From contig DJEN01000030.1 in assembly GCA_002431345.1 (NCBI GenBank), positions 1 through 45,385 of the forward strand: DNA of 45,385 nucleotides, given 5' to 3'. The DNA is from Megasphaera sp. UBA5897 (GTDB taxonomy: Bacteria; Bacillota; Negativicutes; Veillonellales; Megasphaeraceae). Below the pieces are notes generated by a model that did not search any database, was not told the DNA's origin, and saw nothing but the letters and a program-made list of their open reading frames with translations. Position 1 is the stretch's first letter; each line of letters begins with the position of its first letter. Below, in pieces: positions 33,022 through 41,264 of this stretch. A program made the position numbers and the translations under genes.

Positions 33022-33065
33022 TTTTTAAAAAAAAGAAAAGAGCCAGCGAGGGGAGCCGACTCTTT
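33022..33065 (-). terminator. Terminator of the C-rich sRNA candidate
   Basis: Minus strand AAAGAGTCGGC (33055-33065) and GCTGGCTCTTT (33037-33047) pair along all 11 positions counting G-U, with loop TCCCCTC, followed by TCTTTTTTTT. No protein gene ends here, so it must end a non-coding transcript. Confidence 0.8.
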
Positions 33066-33189
33066 CCAAAATCTTAAGATACCATCGGGGGAAGATAATA
33101 TCTTAAATCGTCGAAGAAATAAGATAGGGGTGTTCGAGGGGTATATGAACAACTTAAATCTTCAACTGTTGTAGATGATCTCTTCTACA
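33028..33189 (-). ncRNA. Candidate small regulatory RNA with four C-rich segments
   Basis: About 160 nt, minus strand. It has an AT-rich promoter, a 5' hairpin (TGTAGA...TCTACA, 33170-33189), and a central stem UUAAGAUA/UAUCUUAA whose loop shows UUCCCCCGAU. Two unpaired segments read ACCCCUCG and ACCCCUAU, and a terminator hairpin exposes UCCCCUC. CCCC in loops is the pattern of Firmicutes sRNAs (RsaE/RoxS and others) that pair with Shine-Dalgarno sequences. No open frame with a ribosome-binding site covers it. Family membership is inference. Confidence 0.6.
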
Positions 33190-33195
33190 TATAAT

Positions 33196-33223
33196 ATATT
33201 ACCATATTAATGCAAAAAGTAAA
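33196..33223 (-). promoter_or_regulatory. Possible promoter of the sRNA candidate
   Basis: Minus strand TTTACT (33218-33223), 16 bases, TAATAT (33196-33201); predicted start near 33189, exactly at the 5' hairpin. Another A/T-rich register is possible. Confidence 0.45.
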
Positions 33224-33287
33224 TCCTTATTTTGATTAAAATTGAATAAAATTAGTACAATGCTATACGAAAAACGGCATCATACAG

Positions 33288-33332
33288 AGAAAAACCTGCT
33301 CACCTATGCCAAGACAGGAAGCAGGTTTTTCT
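33288..33332 (-). terminator. Terminator after fixX
   Basis: Minus strand AGAAAAACCTGCT and AGCAGGTTTTTCT flank a 19-base loop, 12 bases after the fixX stop. It ends the long lut-men-fix run. Confidence 0.85.
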
Positions 33333-33344
33333 TTATGCTGAAAA

Positions 33345-33629
33345 TCAGCCTTGATGATATTCTACACCCATAGCTCCTTTGGGATGTTTCCAGCTCTTAA
33401 CACCTTTACCGCCGGAAATAACGCGGCATGTACCGCATTCCAGACAGCCTTCATGATTAAATACGAGCTGTCCGTCTGTATATTTATATAATTCTGCCGG
33501 GCAAGCCATGACTAACCGTTTAATTTCTGCTTCATCATGGTAATCTTCATTAATCTGAATATGGGATTCGTGTTCATCTGTCGTGAACTTTACGACGCCC
33601 AATTTATCATCTACGCTCATCTTTGCCAT
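33345..33629 (-). CDS. fixX: FixX-type ferredoxin-like protein
   Basis: A 94-residue 4Fe-4S protein that partners FixC in electron transfer from ETF to quinone. It has the family motifs CPAELYKY and GCLECGTC and the C-terminal WKHPKGAMGVEYHQG. The ATG overlaps the fixC end region: fixC stops one base before it, and GGAGG lies inside the last fixC codons. Final gene of the operon. Confidence 0.93.
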   Translation of the reverse strand: MAKMSVDDKLGVVKFTTDEHESHIQINEDYHDEAEIKRLVMACPAELYKYTDGQLVFNHEGCLECGTCRVISGGKGVKSWKHPKGAMGVEYHQG

Positions 33630-33630
33630 G

Positions 33631-34926
33631 TTACATCGCCTCCCAAGCTTTCTTACCTAATCCAAAGAGTCCATTCAGGCCGCCATTATTGGCAAGAACC
33701 GTCAAGGCAATCATCGGCAAAGCAACCGGTGCGCTGCCGTCTACTTTATAAACCATGCCTGCAAATTCATCGGCCATCTTCGGTACATCGTTAAAGATAA
33801 TATGGTCTTCCAAGAGACCCGGCAAGTTCTGATACTGTTTCATCAGTTTCATGATAAAGCTTTCATCCAGCATCTGTTTGTAGCAAGACAAGCTGGCTGC
33901 AGAGAAATCTTCCCGTGCTTTTGCTTTGATAACAGCTTCACCGGCAAGACGGCCCGATTCAATAGCCAGATCCATGCCGCGGACTGTATATCCCAAGTTG
34001 ACAACCATCGCAGCTGCATCACCGGCAATAATAACACCGTCACGAACCAGTTCCGGCATCATTTTCAAGCCGCCTTCTGTAACAAGATGCGCAGAATATT
34101 CTTTCAACTTGCCGCCTTTGACAAACGGGGCAATCGAAGGATGGGCTTTCATCCGTTCGACCATGTCCGGCACGCTGACATCCACACGGCCAATATCACT
34201 AATAGTCGTAACAATACCTAAGGACAAGGTATCTTTGTTGGTATAAATGAAACCGCCGCCAAGGTTGCCGCCTGTCGGGTCGCCGGCAATCATCCAGGCT
34301 GCCCCATCGCTGCCGGAAAGGCCGAAGCGTTCGTTAATGACATCTTCACCCAGTTCAATTACTTCTTTAACGCCAACAGCAACATCCTTCGGATCCAATT
34401 CCTGTTTCATACCCAGCTGCTGTGCTAAGAGGGAATTGACGCCATCTGCCAAAATAACGACGTCAGCATCAAATTCTTCACCGGCACACATAACGCCAAT
34501 TACTTTGCCGTCTTCAACGACTACTTCATCAACAAGGAATCCTTCTGTCAGCATTACGCCTGCTTCTTCCGCTTTATCAGCCAGCCATTTATCAAATTTA
34601 GACCGTAATACAGAGTACGATGGATATTTCAAATTCTGCAGTTTGTCAGAGCTGTATTGGAAACTGAGTGCTCCTGCTTCTGTCATCAAAGACAAGCGTT
34701 CCTGCGTAATTTTACGTTCAATCGGTGCTTCTTCTGCAAAGTTAGGGATTAATTTTTCCAAGCTGTGCCCATAAATACGGCCGCCGCTGGAGTTTTTGGA
34801 ACCGCAGAACTTACCGCGCTCCACCAACATGACATCTAGTCCCGCTCTAGCCATGGTCAGGGCTGCTGCACAACCAGCTAAACCGCCGCCAACTACGATG
34901 GCATCAAATTTTTCTTCACTACTCAT
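33631..34926 (-). CDS. fixC: FixC-type FAD-dependent oxidoreductase (ETF:quinone oxidoreductase-like)
   Basis: Flavoprotein of the FixC/ETF-QO family, 431 residues, expected to pass electrons from an electron-transfer flavoprotein to menaquinone with FixX. It has the N-terminal dinucleotide motif VVGGGLAGCAAAL, SSGGRIYG, and a second FAD motif VIIAGDAAAMV. Start ATG at 34926 behind AAGGAGGG; an upstream in-frame ATG at 34947 precedes that site. No fixA/fixB (etfBA) is in the window, so the electron donor is unseen. It lies 93 bases after menG, the widest gap of the run. Confidence 0.92.
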   Translation of the reverse strand: MSSEEKFDAIVVGGGLAGCAAALTMARAGLDVMLVERGKFCGSKNSSGGRIYGHSLEKLIPNFAEEAPIERKITQERLSLMTEAGALSFQYSSDKLQNLKYPSYSVLRSKFDKWLADKAEEAGVMLTEGFLVDEVVVEDGKVIGVMCAGEEFDADVVILADGVNSLLAQQLGMKQELDPKDVAVGVKEVIELGEDVINERFGLSGSDGAAWMIAGDPTGGNLGGGFIYTNKDTLSLGIVTTISDIGRVDVSVPDMVERMKAHPSIAPFVKGGKLKEYSAHLVTEGGLKMMPELVRDGVIIAGDAAAMVVNLGYTVRGMDLAIESGRLAGEAVIKAKAREDFSAASLSCYKQMLDESFIMKLMKQYQNLPGLLEDHIIFNDVPKMADEFAGMVYKVDGSAPVALPMIALTVLANNGGLNGLFGLGKKAWEAM

Positions 34927-35019
34927 GTTCTTACCCTCCTTAACCATACGGTTGGTATTCTGAATCTATTCCAGTAACCGTTAGTTGTATCGTAACGTAT
35001 TATCATCGTATATTGCTGT

Positions 35020-35730
35020 CTATCCGCTTATGGGCTTTCTTCCTTTATGAAGCACACAAGCTCCAAACATATGACTTTTCAGCGTTCGTTCTACCAAGCC
35101 TGCTTTGCCAAACAAGTCCAGCAGTTCTTTTTTTCGCAAAAATGCTTTCGTAGACTGCCACAGCCATACATACTCTTTGCGATGGCGAAATCCTCCGCCC
35201 AAAACCGGCATAATGCCTCGAAAATACACGGCATAAAACGGCCGTATCCACGGAGAATCCGGGACAAATGAATCCAAGCAGTATACCCATCCTCCCGGAC
35301 GGACTACCCGTCTCATTTCCTGCAGTACATCCAAGTAACTGGCCGTATTGCGAAGGCCAAAAGAAATACATGCTGCCGCAAACGTATTGTCAGCAAAAGG
35401 CAGGTGCATCGCATCGCCTATCTGCCAAGATATATTGGCAAGGCGGCCGCTTTTCTTTTCGGCAGCTTCCAACATAGCCGGAGAAAAGTCTATGCCCACG
35501 ACGCGGACTGCGCTGCAGGACTTTGCCAACGCGATGGCTATGTCACCGGTACCGCAGCAAACATCCAGTACGCTGTCTCCCTGCGCCGTCTTGGCAGATA
35601 CTTCCTGTACGAGCTCTTTTTTCCAACGTTTTTCCAGTCCCAGACTGATACGCTCATTTGCTTTATCATATGAACCGGAAATTTCTTGAAAAACATGATA
35701 TACTTTTTCTCGTTTTGAATTATCAGCCAT
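35020..35730 (-). CDS. menG: Demethylmenaquinone methyltransferase (MenG/UbiE)
   Basis: SAM-dependent C-methyltransferase for the last step of menaquinone synthesis. 236 residues; SAM motif I VLDVCCGTGDIAIAL (about 55-69), then NTFAAACISFGLRN and RPGGWVYCLD. The ATG at 35730 lies 1 base after the menA stop; the frame's GTG at 35739 is less likely. Directly after menA, so the prenylated product passes to it. Confidence 0.93.
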   Translation of the reverse strand: MADNSKREKVYHVFQEISGSYDKANERISLGLEKRWKKELVQEVSAKTAQGDSVLDVCCGTGDIAIALAKSCSAVRVVGIDFSPAMLEAAEKKSGRLANISWQIGDAMHLPFADNTFAAACISFGLRNTASYLDVLQEMRRVVRPGGWVYCLDSFVPDSPWIRPFYAVYFRGIMPVLGGGFRHRKEYVWLWQSTKAFLRKKELLDLFGKAGLVERTLKSHMFGACVLHKGRKPISG

Positions 35731-35731
35731 C

Positions 35732-36658
35732 TCAAACACCGCCTTTTAGCAGTGCGGCAGCCCAGGCCAGCAAGTACGCGCCATTTCCTATGACATTTGC
35801 CTTGGCAATGCCTTTCATCTGTGCTACCCGCACAGGCGCCGTCAACGAAGAATGAAGCAGCCAGGCAACATTTTTTCTTGCCGCAGCTATAAGACATATG
35901 GGACTGATAAGTCCCCACACCCCAACATACCATACAGGCAGTACGCTGATTGCCAGCATCCAAACCCATATCATGCAGCGGTATATCCGCACGGCGTTCT
36001 GATGGCCAACAACAGCTGGTAATGTATGCCGTCCGGCTTTCCTGTCTTTTTCGATGTCACAGGTATTGTTCGTCATCATAATCAAGCCAATGCCGATAAT
36101 CAGCGGGACTGCCGGCAGCAGAATAGCAAAATCAAACTGATTGCTCACTGCTGCCACAATCCCCATGGGAATTAAACCGCCCATTACAAATCCGGAAACG
36201 AATTCGCCAATCGGTATATACGAAATAGGTACTGCGCCGCCGGAATAAGTCCAAACGACAAGACTGCCTATACCTCCGATGACCAGCGGTGCCCACCCGG
36301 AAGTGAGCAGCACCGGCAGCGCCAGCAGACCGGACGCACCAAGATATGCCAAACCGAGCAGCAGCGCATGTTTCGGATTGATATGTTCATATACCAATAC
36401 GGCATCGCTGACTTCTACATAGTCATCAGCACAGTCTGTACCTTTTATAAAATCAAAATAGTCGTTCAATGTATTCACTGCCGACTGCATCAGCACGCAC
36501 GCCAACATCAGCAGGACTGCTGCAGCCGTCGTTATAGGATATCCGTAATACAGGCAGTACATCTCACCAAAAGCAGCTGGATAGACAGACGCTATCCATG
36601 ACGGCGGTGCTGCCAGACGCAGAGCCATTCCAGGTGTCAGTCTGTGAAATGATTTCAT
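35732..36658 (-). CDS. menA: 1,4-dihydroxy-2-naphthoate polyprenyltransferase (MenA, UbiA family)
   Basis: Membrane prenyltransferase that joins the isoprenoid tail to the naphthoquinone ring. 308 residues, about eight hydrophobic helices. First Asp-rich motif NTLNDYFDFIKGTD (NDxxD-type), second NTCDIEKDRKAGRHTLP. The ATG overlaps the hepT stop as TAATG. It follows the polyprenyl synthase that supplies its tail. Confidence 0.92.
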   Translation of the reverse strand: MKSFHRLTPGMALRLAAPPSWIASVYPAAFGEMYCLYYGYPITTAAAVLLMLACVLMQSAVNTLNDYFDFIKGTDCADDYVEVSDAVLVYEHINPKHALLLGLAYLGASGLLALPVLLTSGWAPLVIGGIGSLVVWTYSGGAVPISYIPIGEFVSGFVMGGLIPMGIVAAVSNQFDFAILLPAVPLIIGIGLIMMTNNTCDIEKDRKAGRHTLPAVVGHQNAVRIYRCMIWVWMLAISVLPVWYVGVWGLISPICLIAAARKNVAWLLHSSLTAPVRVAQMKGIAKANVIGNGAYLLAWAAALLKGGV

Positions 36659-37680
36659 TAGACTGCCCCCAGCTTGCGAATCAGCTTCAACAGCTGGTCT
36701 GACACATCGTTATCGGATAATTCCTGCAAAATCCATTCTGCCTTGCTTTGATACGCATGAATCTGCTTCCAAGCTCCATCCATGCCGCCCAATGATTCTA
36801 CGACATCCTCCATGTGATGAATATCTTTGGCACTGAGCGTTCCTTCAGCACTGCATTTCATAAACGGCTCCAGTGCCTCCCTGCCGCCAGGCTGCTGCAG
36901 CGCAATCAAAACAGGCAGGGTATAGATTCCTTCTTTAAAATCCTGATGGGCACTTTTTCCAATAAGCACGCTGTCTGAAAAATCGAGCAAATCGTCCCGC
37001 ATTTGGAACATGTACCCCAGACATTCGCCAAAAGATTCCAGCAGCGAAATCACGCGTTCACTGCAGCCGCCTTCCATGGCTCCAATACGGCAGCATGCCA
37101 TAAATAAGGCAACCGTTTTGCCGTGAATATTCTGCAGATATTCAGGTATTGTCACGTCTTTTCGATAGCGGCACATCGCCTGGCCAATTTCGCCGGCACA
37201 CATTTCCTCTACCGTTTTCGTTAGTACAATACCGGCCCGGTTCAGCCCTTCCTGCATCAAATAATAACTGATGCGGCTCATGAGAAAATCACCGGCATAC
37301 ACTGCCGCACTTTTGCCATACTTACTTTGAATGGACGGCTTGCCGCGGCGGAAAGGTGCTTCATCAACGACGTCATCATGAATCAGTGATGCGAGATGGG
37401 TCATTTCAACGATAGCAGCCAGTTGATACAATCGTTCATTTCTTTCCGACGCTCCAGCACCATAGGCAGCTGCCATAAGCAGCAGACGGGGCCGTATCAT
37501 TTTGCCTCGCGACGAGGTCGCATCGCGCAGTACCGCGCCTGTTTTGGTACCTCCAAATGAATGGGCCGTAAACTGCTCTATATAGGTTTTTACTTTTAGA
37601 ATCTGCTCGTCACTGATTTTGGCAAAATACTTCGGCATACATTTCCGAGCACAGTTTTCTAATACCATCTGTTTCATCAT
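36658..37680 (-). CDS. Polyprenyl diphosphate synthase (heptaprenyl/octaprenyl type)
   Basis: Trans-prenyl chain elongation enzyme, 340 residues, that makes the quinone side chain. First Asp-rich motif LIHDDVVDEAPFRRGKPS (DDxxD), second MRDDLLDFSD. Context before menA and menG points to the menaquinone tail. Chain length cannot be told from sequence by eye. The ATG follows AAAGG with a 9-base spacer, about 30 bases after the Lut fusion gene. Confidence 0.92.
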   Translation of the reverse strand: MMKQMVLENCARKCMPKYFAKISDEQILKVKTYIEQFTAHSFGGTKTGAVLRDATSSRGKMIRPRLLLMAAAYGAGASERNERLYQLAAIVEMTHLASLIHDDVVDEAPFRRGKPSIQSKYGKSAAVYAGDFLMSRISYYLMQEGLNRAGIVLTKTVEEMCAGEIGQAMCRYRKDVTIPEYLQNIHGKTVALFMACCRIGAMEGGCSERVISLLESFGECLGYMFQMRDDLLDFSDSVLIGKSAHQDFKEGIYTLPVLIALQQPGGREALEPFMKCSAEGTLSAKDIHHMEDVVESLGGMDGAWKQIHAYQSKAEWILQELSDNDVSDQLLKLIRKLGAV

Positions 37681-37709
37681 TCATAAGCACCTTTCCGGCT
37701 ACATAGCAG

Positions 37710-39872
37710 TTACTGGTTAGGTCTCTTTTCCACCAAAATTTGAGCTGTATGTTTGACCTGGATATTGTTTAAGCCGCGTGCATCCAGTCCGCCGCGAATC
37801 TGCAGAAGGCAGCCCGGGCAGTCCACTGCGACGACATCTGCACCGGAAGCAACGACATTGTCGATTTTTTCTTCCAAAATCGGAGCAGACATTTCAGGGA
37901 ATTTAACGGAGTAAGAACCGCCAAAACCGCAGCATTTATCACAGTTGTTCATTTCAACCAATTCAACGCCTTTGGTTCCTTCCAAAAGTTCACGCTGTTC
38001 TTTGTAAACACCCATAAACCGTTTCATATGGCAGGAATCATGATATGTAATCTTCACAGGAACACCGTCGCCGTTATCCGGAAGTCCGCCAAGCATCGAC
38101 AACAGTTTGGAGAAGTCAAATGTCTTGTTGCATAATGTTTCTGCTTTCTTATACATTTCCGGATCGTCTTCAAACATGTCTTTATAATCACGAAGGGCAT
38201 GCGTGCAAGTCGGGCAGGCAGAAACAATATAGTCGTAGTCTTCTGCGTGCATAGCTTCTATATTCATTACAGCCGCTTTCTTCGCATTTTCTACATCGCC
38301 CATGTACGTTGCCGGAGCACCGCAGCATGCTTGTCCAAGCGGCATTTCTACCGTATATCCAGCCATATTGAGGGCTTTGACAACTGCTGTTGCAATATCA
38401 ACATAGACAAAATCAAGCAGACAGCCCGTAAAGATAGCAATCTTGCCTTTCGGATTTGGCACATTTTGCTGAATCGTCGGCAGTATATCGCGGAACGGCT
38501 GCGGAGCTACGCTCGGCAGACTGCGGCCGGCTGTCAAACCGGACAAGAACATCGGCAGATGACGAATCATCGGCTGGCCTTTTGTAATCATGCCTTGTGC
38601 TACCGATGCAATGCGCAGCATCGAATGGAACAAATGACGGTCTGCAACTGTATCCAAGCAGAATTTATGAACCGGATTCAAGCCGTCTTCCTGTGCATAT
38701 TTGGTACGCAGTTTCAAAATCATATTGGAAATCGGCAGTTTGCCGCCGCAGACAGTGTTGCAGGTACCGCACTGGAGACAGATATTCTGGATATCTTTAC
38801 CGCGTTCACGACTGTTGAGGAATGATGTCAGCAGTGTGCCAATGCCGCCGGTATAAATGCTGCCGCCGTATACATGGCCGCCTACCAAGCGGAATGCAGG
38901 ACATACATTCAAGCAGGCTGCGCAGCGGATACAGCAGAAAATATCTTTATAATCTTCGCTTTCCATAATCTTGCGGCGTTCCGGTGTATCCAAAATGATA
39001 ATATGGAAATCTTTTTGTTCTTTTGTATCATTTTCCGGATCGGTAACTACATTGGATGCGCCTGTATAGAACGACAAGTACGTCGTAATATTCTGGGCCG
39101 TGCCGTTACGTGGGAGTACTTTGAAAATGTAGCGGATATCGCTCATCTTAGAGACAAATTTTTCAATACCGAAGATGTATAAATGCATCTTTGGTAAAGT
39201 ACCAACCATACGGCCATTGCCTTCATTCGTCATCGTAATGACAGTACCGGTTTCAGCTACTGCTACGTTGGCACCGGAAACACCCATTTCAGCCGTCAAG
39301 AACTTGGGACGCATAACGCGGCGGGATGTCTTGACTTCCTTGGAGATAATCGGTTCTTCTTTTTCTTTCGTATACGACGTAAAGAGATCGGCAACATCTT
39401 CCTTGGAATAATGAATAGCCGGCATAACCATATGGGACGGTGTATCACCGGCAATGGAGTTAATAAATTCACCCAAGTCCGTTTCCTGCGCGGTAATACC
39501 GTTTTTTTCAAAATTCTGGTTGAAATGCATTTCTTCTGATGCCATGGATTTGGATTTGACAGCTAATTTTACATTGTTGTCTTTAGCCAGTTTCAAGGCA
39601 TAATCCATTGCTTCTTCCGGCGAATGAGCTACAAATACATGCGCACCGTTTGCTTCTGCATTTTTAATGAATTCTGCCATAACTTCATCCAAATGTTCAC
39701 GCGCATATGTTTTTACTTCATGCACCTTTTCACGCAGTGCTTCGAAGTCATATCCTTTATATACTTTTTCACGATTTCCCGGATATGCTGTCGTAAAATT
39801 TTTCAACGCTTTTTGCAGCGGCGCATTATCCATGGCACGTTCAATTTCCTGCTTTAGTAATTCATTGGACAT
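37710..39872 (-). CDS. LutB-LutA fusion iron-sulfur protein (LUD + ferredoxin + CCG domains)
   Basis: A 720-residue protein joining two subunits of the lactate-utilisation complex. The N-terminal LUD domain (about 60-300) and ferredoxin part (CIRCAACLNVCP and CLQCGTCNTVC, about 310-380) match LutB. The C-terminal third has two cysteine-rich CCG domains (QACCGAP...CPTC and SCHMKRF...CCGFGG...CPGC) as in LutA/GlcF/HdrB. In separate form these oxidise L-lactate to pyruvate. ATG behind GGAGGG. It may serve lactate or another 2-hydroxy acid, passing electrons to the quinone system encoded downstream. Confidence 0.9.
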   Translation of the reverse strand: MSNELLKQEIERAMDNAPLQKALKNFTTAYPGNREKVYKGYDFEALREKVHEVKTYAREHLDEVMAEFIKNAEANGAHVFVAHSPEEAMDYALKLAKDNNVKLAVKSKSMASEEMHFNQNFEKNGITAQETDLGEFINSIAGDTPSHMVMPAIHYSKEDVADLFTSYTKEKEEPIISKEVKTSRRVMRPKFLTAEMGVSGANVAVAETGTVITMTNEGNGRMVGTLPKMHLYIFGIEKFVSKMSDIRYIFKVLPRNGTAQNITTYLSFYTGASNVVTDPENDTKEQKDFHIIILDTPERRKIMESEDYKDIFCCIRCAACLNVCPAFRLVGGHVYGGSIYTGGIGTLLTSFLNSRERGKDIQNICLQCGTCNTVCGGKLPISNMILKLRTKYAQEDGLNPVHKFCLDTVADRHLFHSMLRIASVAQGMITKGQPMIRHLPMFLSGLTAGRSLPSVAPQPFRDILPTIQQNVPNPKGKIAIFTGCLLDFVYVDIATAVVKALNMAGYTVEMPLGQACCGAPATYMGDVENAKKAAVMNIEAMHAEDYDYIVSACPTCTHALRDYKDMFEDDPEMYKKAETLCNKTFDFSKLLSMLGGLPDNGDGVPVKITYHDSCHMKRFMGVYKEQRELLEGTKGVELVEMNNCDKCCGFGGSYSVKFPEMSAPILEEKIDNVVASGADVVAVDCPGCLLQIRGGLDARGLNNIQVKHTAQILVEKRPNQ

Positions 39873-39887
39873 GTGCTGTTCCCTCCC

Positions 39888-40433
39888 TTACTCATCTTCA
39901 ACAACAATTACCGAATACTGGCGAGGACCATGAACGCCTACTGTACCAACGCATTCAATATCGGCAGTACGGCTCGGGCCAGTAATAATGCCGGCAAATT
40001 TCGGGAATGGTTTGGTATCTGCCATAATGTCAATCATCGTATCAAAATTATCTACAATCTGCGATAATTTGACAATGCCGACATATACATCAGCAACTGT
40101 TTCAACAATACGGTTGTCGATATTGTCTTTCATCTGAACTAACGACCCCAGATTGGCAATGCCATAATCCGCTTCCGTTACGCCGCCTTTGTCATCAGGC
40201 GCATTTTTGCGGATGTGATCCGTATCCACTTTGATGCCGGCTTTCTGCAGCGCATCGACAGCACCTGCTTCCTTCAGAAGCGCCGTTTCAACAATAGCGA
40301 CATCTTGTGTGTCCTTTTCTTGGAAAATTTTGACGAGAGCAGCACCTAAGTCTGCTTTTTTAGCCAGGTAACATTCGCCTGCTACGCTGGTTAATCCCTT
40401 TTGGAACGTTTCGTACAATTCTGCTTTTTCCAT
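39888..40433 (-). CDS. lutC: LutC-like LUD-domain protein
   Basis: Third subunit of the Lut complex, 181 residues, single LUD domain with the C-terminal GPSRTADIECVGTVGVHGP motif typical of LutC/YkgG. The ATG at 40433 lies 7 bases after GAGG; a GTG at 40439 belongs to that site. First gene of the operon, 15 bases before the fusion gene. Confidence 0.92.
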   Translation of the reverse strand: MEKAELYETFQKGLTSVAGECYLAKKADLGAALVKIFQEKDTQDVAIVETALLKEAGAVDALQKAGIKVDTDHIRKNAPDDKGGVTEADYGIANLGSLVQMKDNIDNRIVETVADVYVGIVKLSQIVDNFDTMIDIMADTKPFPKFAGIITGPSRTADIECVGTVGVHGPRQYSVIVVEDE

Positions 40434-40482
40434 TTTCACACCTCTTTACATGTAATTTAAAAAATTTCATGAATTCTTGCGA

Positions 40483-40505
40483 TACTTTAAAGTACTAACA
40501 TTAGT
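40483..40505. promoter_or_regulatory. Palindromic operator candidate before lutC
   Basis: Perfect 12-base palindrome TACTTTAAAGTA (40483-40494) overlapping a second, imperfect one ACTAACATTAGT (40494-40505). They cover the -10 box and start point of the lutC promoter, where a repressor would act. The regulator is unknown. Confidence 0.4.
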
Positions 40506-40530
40506 ATAGCAATTCAGATAATTTATACAA
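40503..40530 (-). promoter_or_regulatory. Promoter of the lut-men-fix operon
   Basis: Minus strand TTGTAT (40525-40530), 16 bases, TATACT (40503-40508); predicted start near 40496, about 60 bases before lutC. Confidence 0.55.
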
Positions 40531-40939
40531 GATGCCTATGGTAAATATGTAATATCATTTATGAAAGCACTGGTATATTACTATACGGAATATGCATATA
40601 TGTTGCTTTTCCATAATTCATGTATTGACATTTTATTATGAATAAAGTTAATATGAGTTTTATCACAAATCGGCTATTTTCCTAACATTTTACAAATTAT
40701 TATCGTTAAGCATTCCTTTTTATCATTACATTTAATTTTATTTTATATGAGAAAATAAGATAGTGAAGTATAGTTTTGCTTAGTTTTCTTAATGATTTAT
40801 TTTATCATTTTCTTTATTTTTACTTATACTACGATTGTCGTATATTATGAATTTTTATGCGTTTAAAATCCATGATATACATGTAAGCATATATATAAGA
40901 TATATAGAAGAAATCTGTCAAATTTCTTCATTTTTTCTA
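40531..40939. other. AT-rich intergenic stretch between divergent lut and cys operons
   Basis: About 400 very AT-rich bases with no frame that I can support as a gene and no terminator. A possible extra plus-strand promoter is TTGACA (40625-40630), 18 bases, TAATAT (40649-40654), which would give a long leader to cysE or an unknown RNA. Otherwise I see only short A/T repeats. Confidence 0.5.
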
Positions 40940-40969
40940 TTGACAAAACTATACCAAAAGAGTTATCAT
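40940..40969 (+). promoter_or_regulatory. Promoter of the cysE T-box leader
   Basis: TTGACA (40940-40945), 18 bases, TATCAT (40964-40969). Predicted start near 40976. Confidence 0.65.
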
Positions 40970-40975
40970 GTGTTC

Positions 40976-41218
40976 AATGATAAAAGCAATGACCAAAACA
41001 AGTACACATATTAAAGCCTATACAGAGAGTGCAGGCCATCGGCTGAAAGCCCGCACCACCGCTGCATATGATGGAATGCCTTTGGGAGCTGGACAGTTGA
41101 AATGAAGTAGGCTGTCCCGGTACGCCGCCGTTACAGGTACGATGAGGTACTGTACAATGCAGTATAAATCAGAGTGGAACCACGGACCACCGTCTCTGAC
41201 TGGAGCGGTGGTCTTTTT
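40976..41218 (+). promoter_or_regulatory. Cysteine T-box leader
   Basis: tRNA-sensing leader before cysE. It has AGAGAGTGC in stem I, the specifier context GGAATGCCTTTGGGAGC with TGC (Cys) at 41077-41079, and the T-box core AGAGTGGAACCACGG (41171-41185). The UGGA would pair with an acceptor end carrying discriminator U, as tRNA-Cys has. Low charged tRNA-Cys should allow readthrough into cysE-cysK. Confidence 0.93.
41186..41218 (+). terminator. T-box attenuator hairpin before cysE
   Basis: ACCACCG, loop, CGGTGGT followed by CTTTTTG; the regulated terminator of the cysteine T-box. Confidence 0.85.
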
Positions 41219-41264
41219 GTATACATTTTTGCAGGAGCAGTCTGTTTAGGAGGGCTTACCCGTT

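Noticed and set aside
34930..34990. Imperfect inverted repeat between menG and fixC (ACGGTT...AACCGT)
   Set aside because: No T-run and a long loop; not enough to call a terminator or operator.
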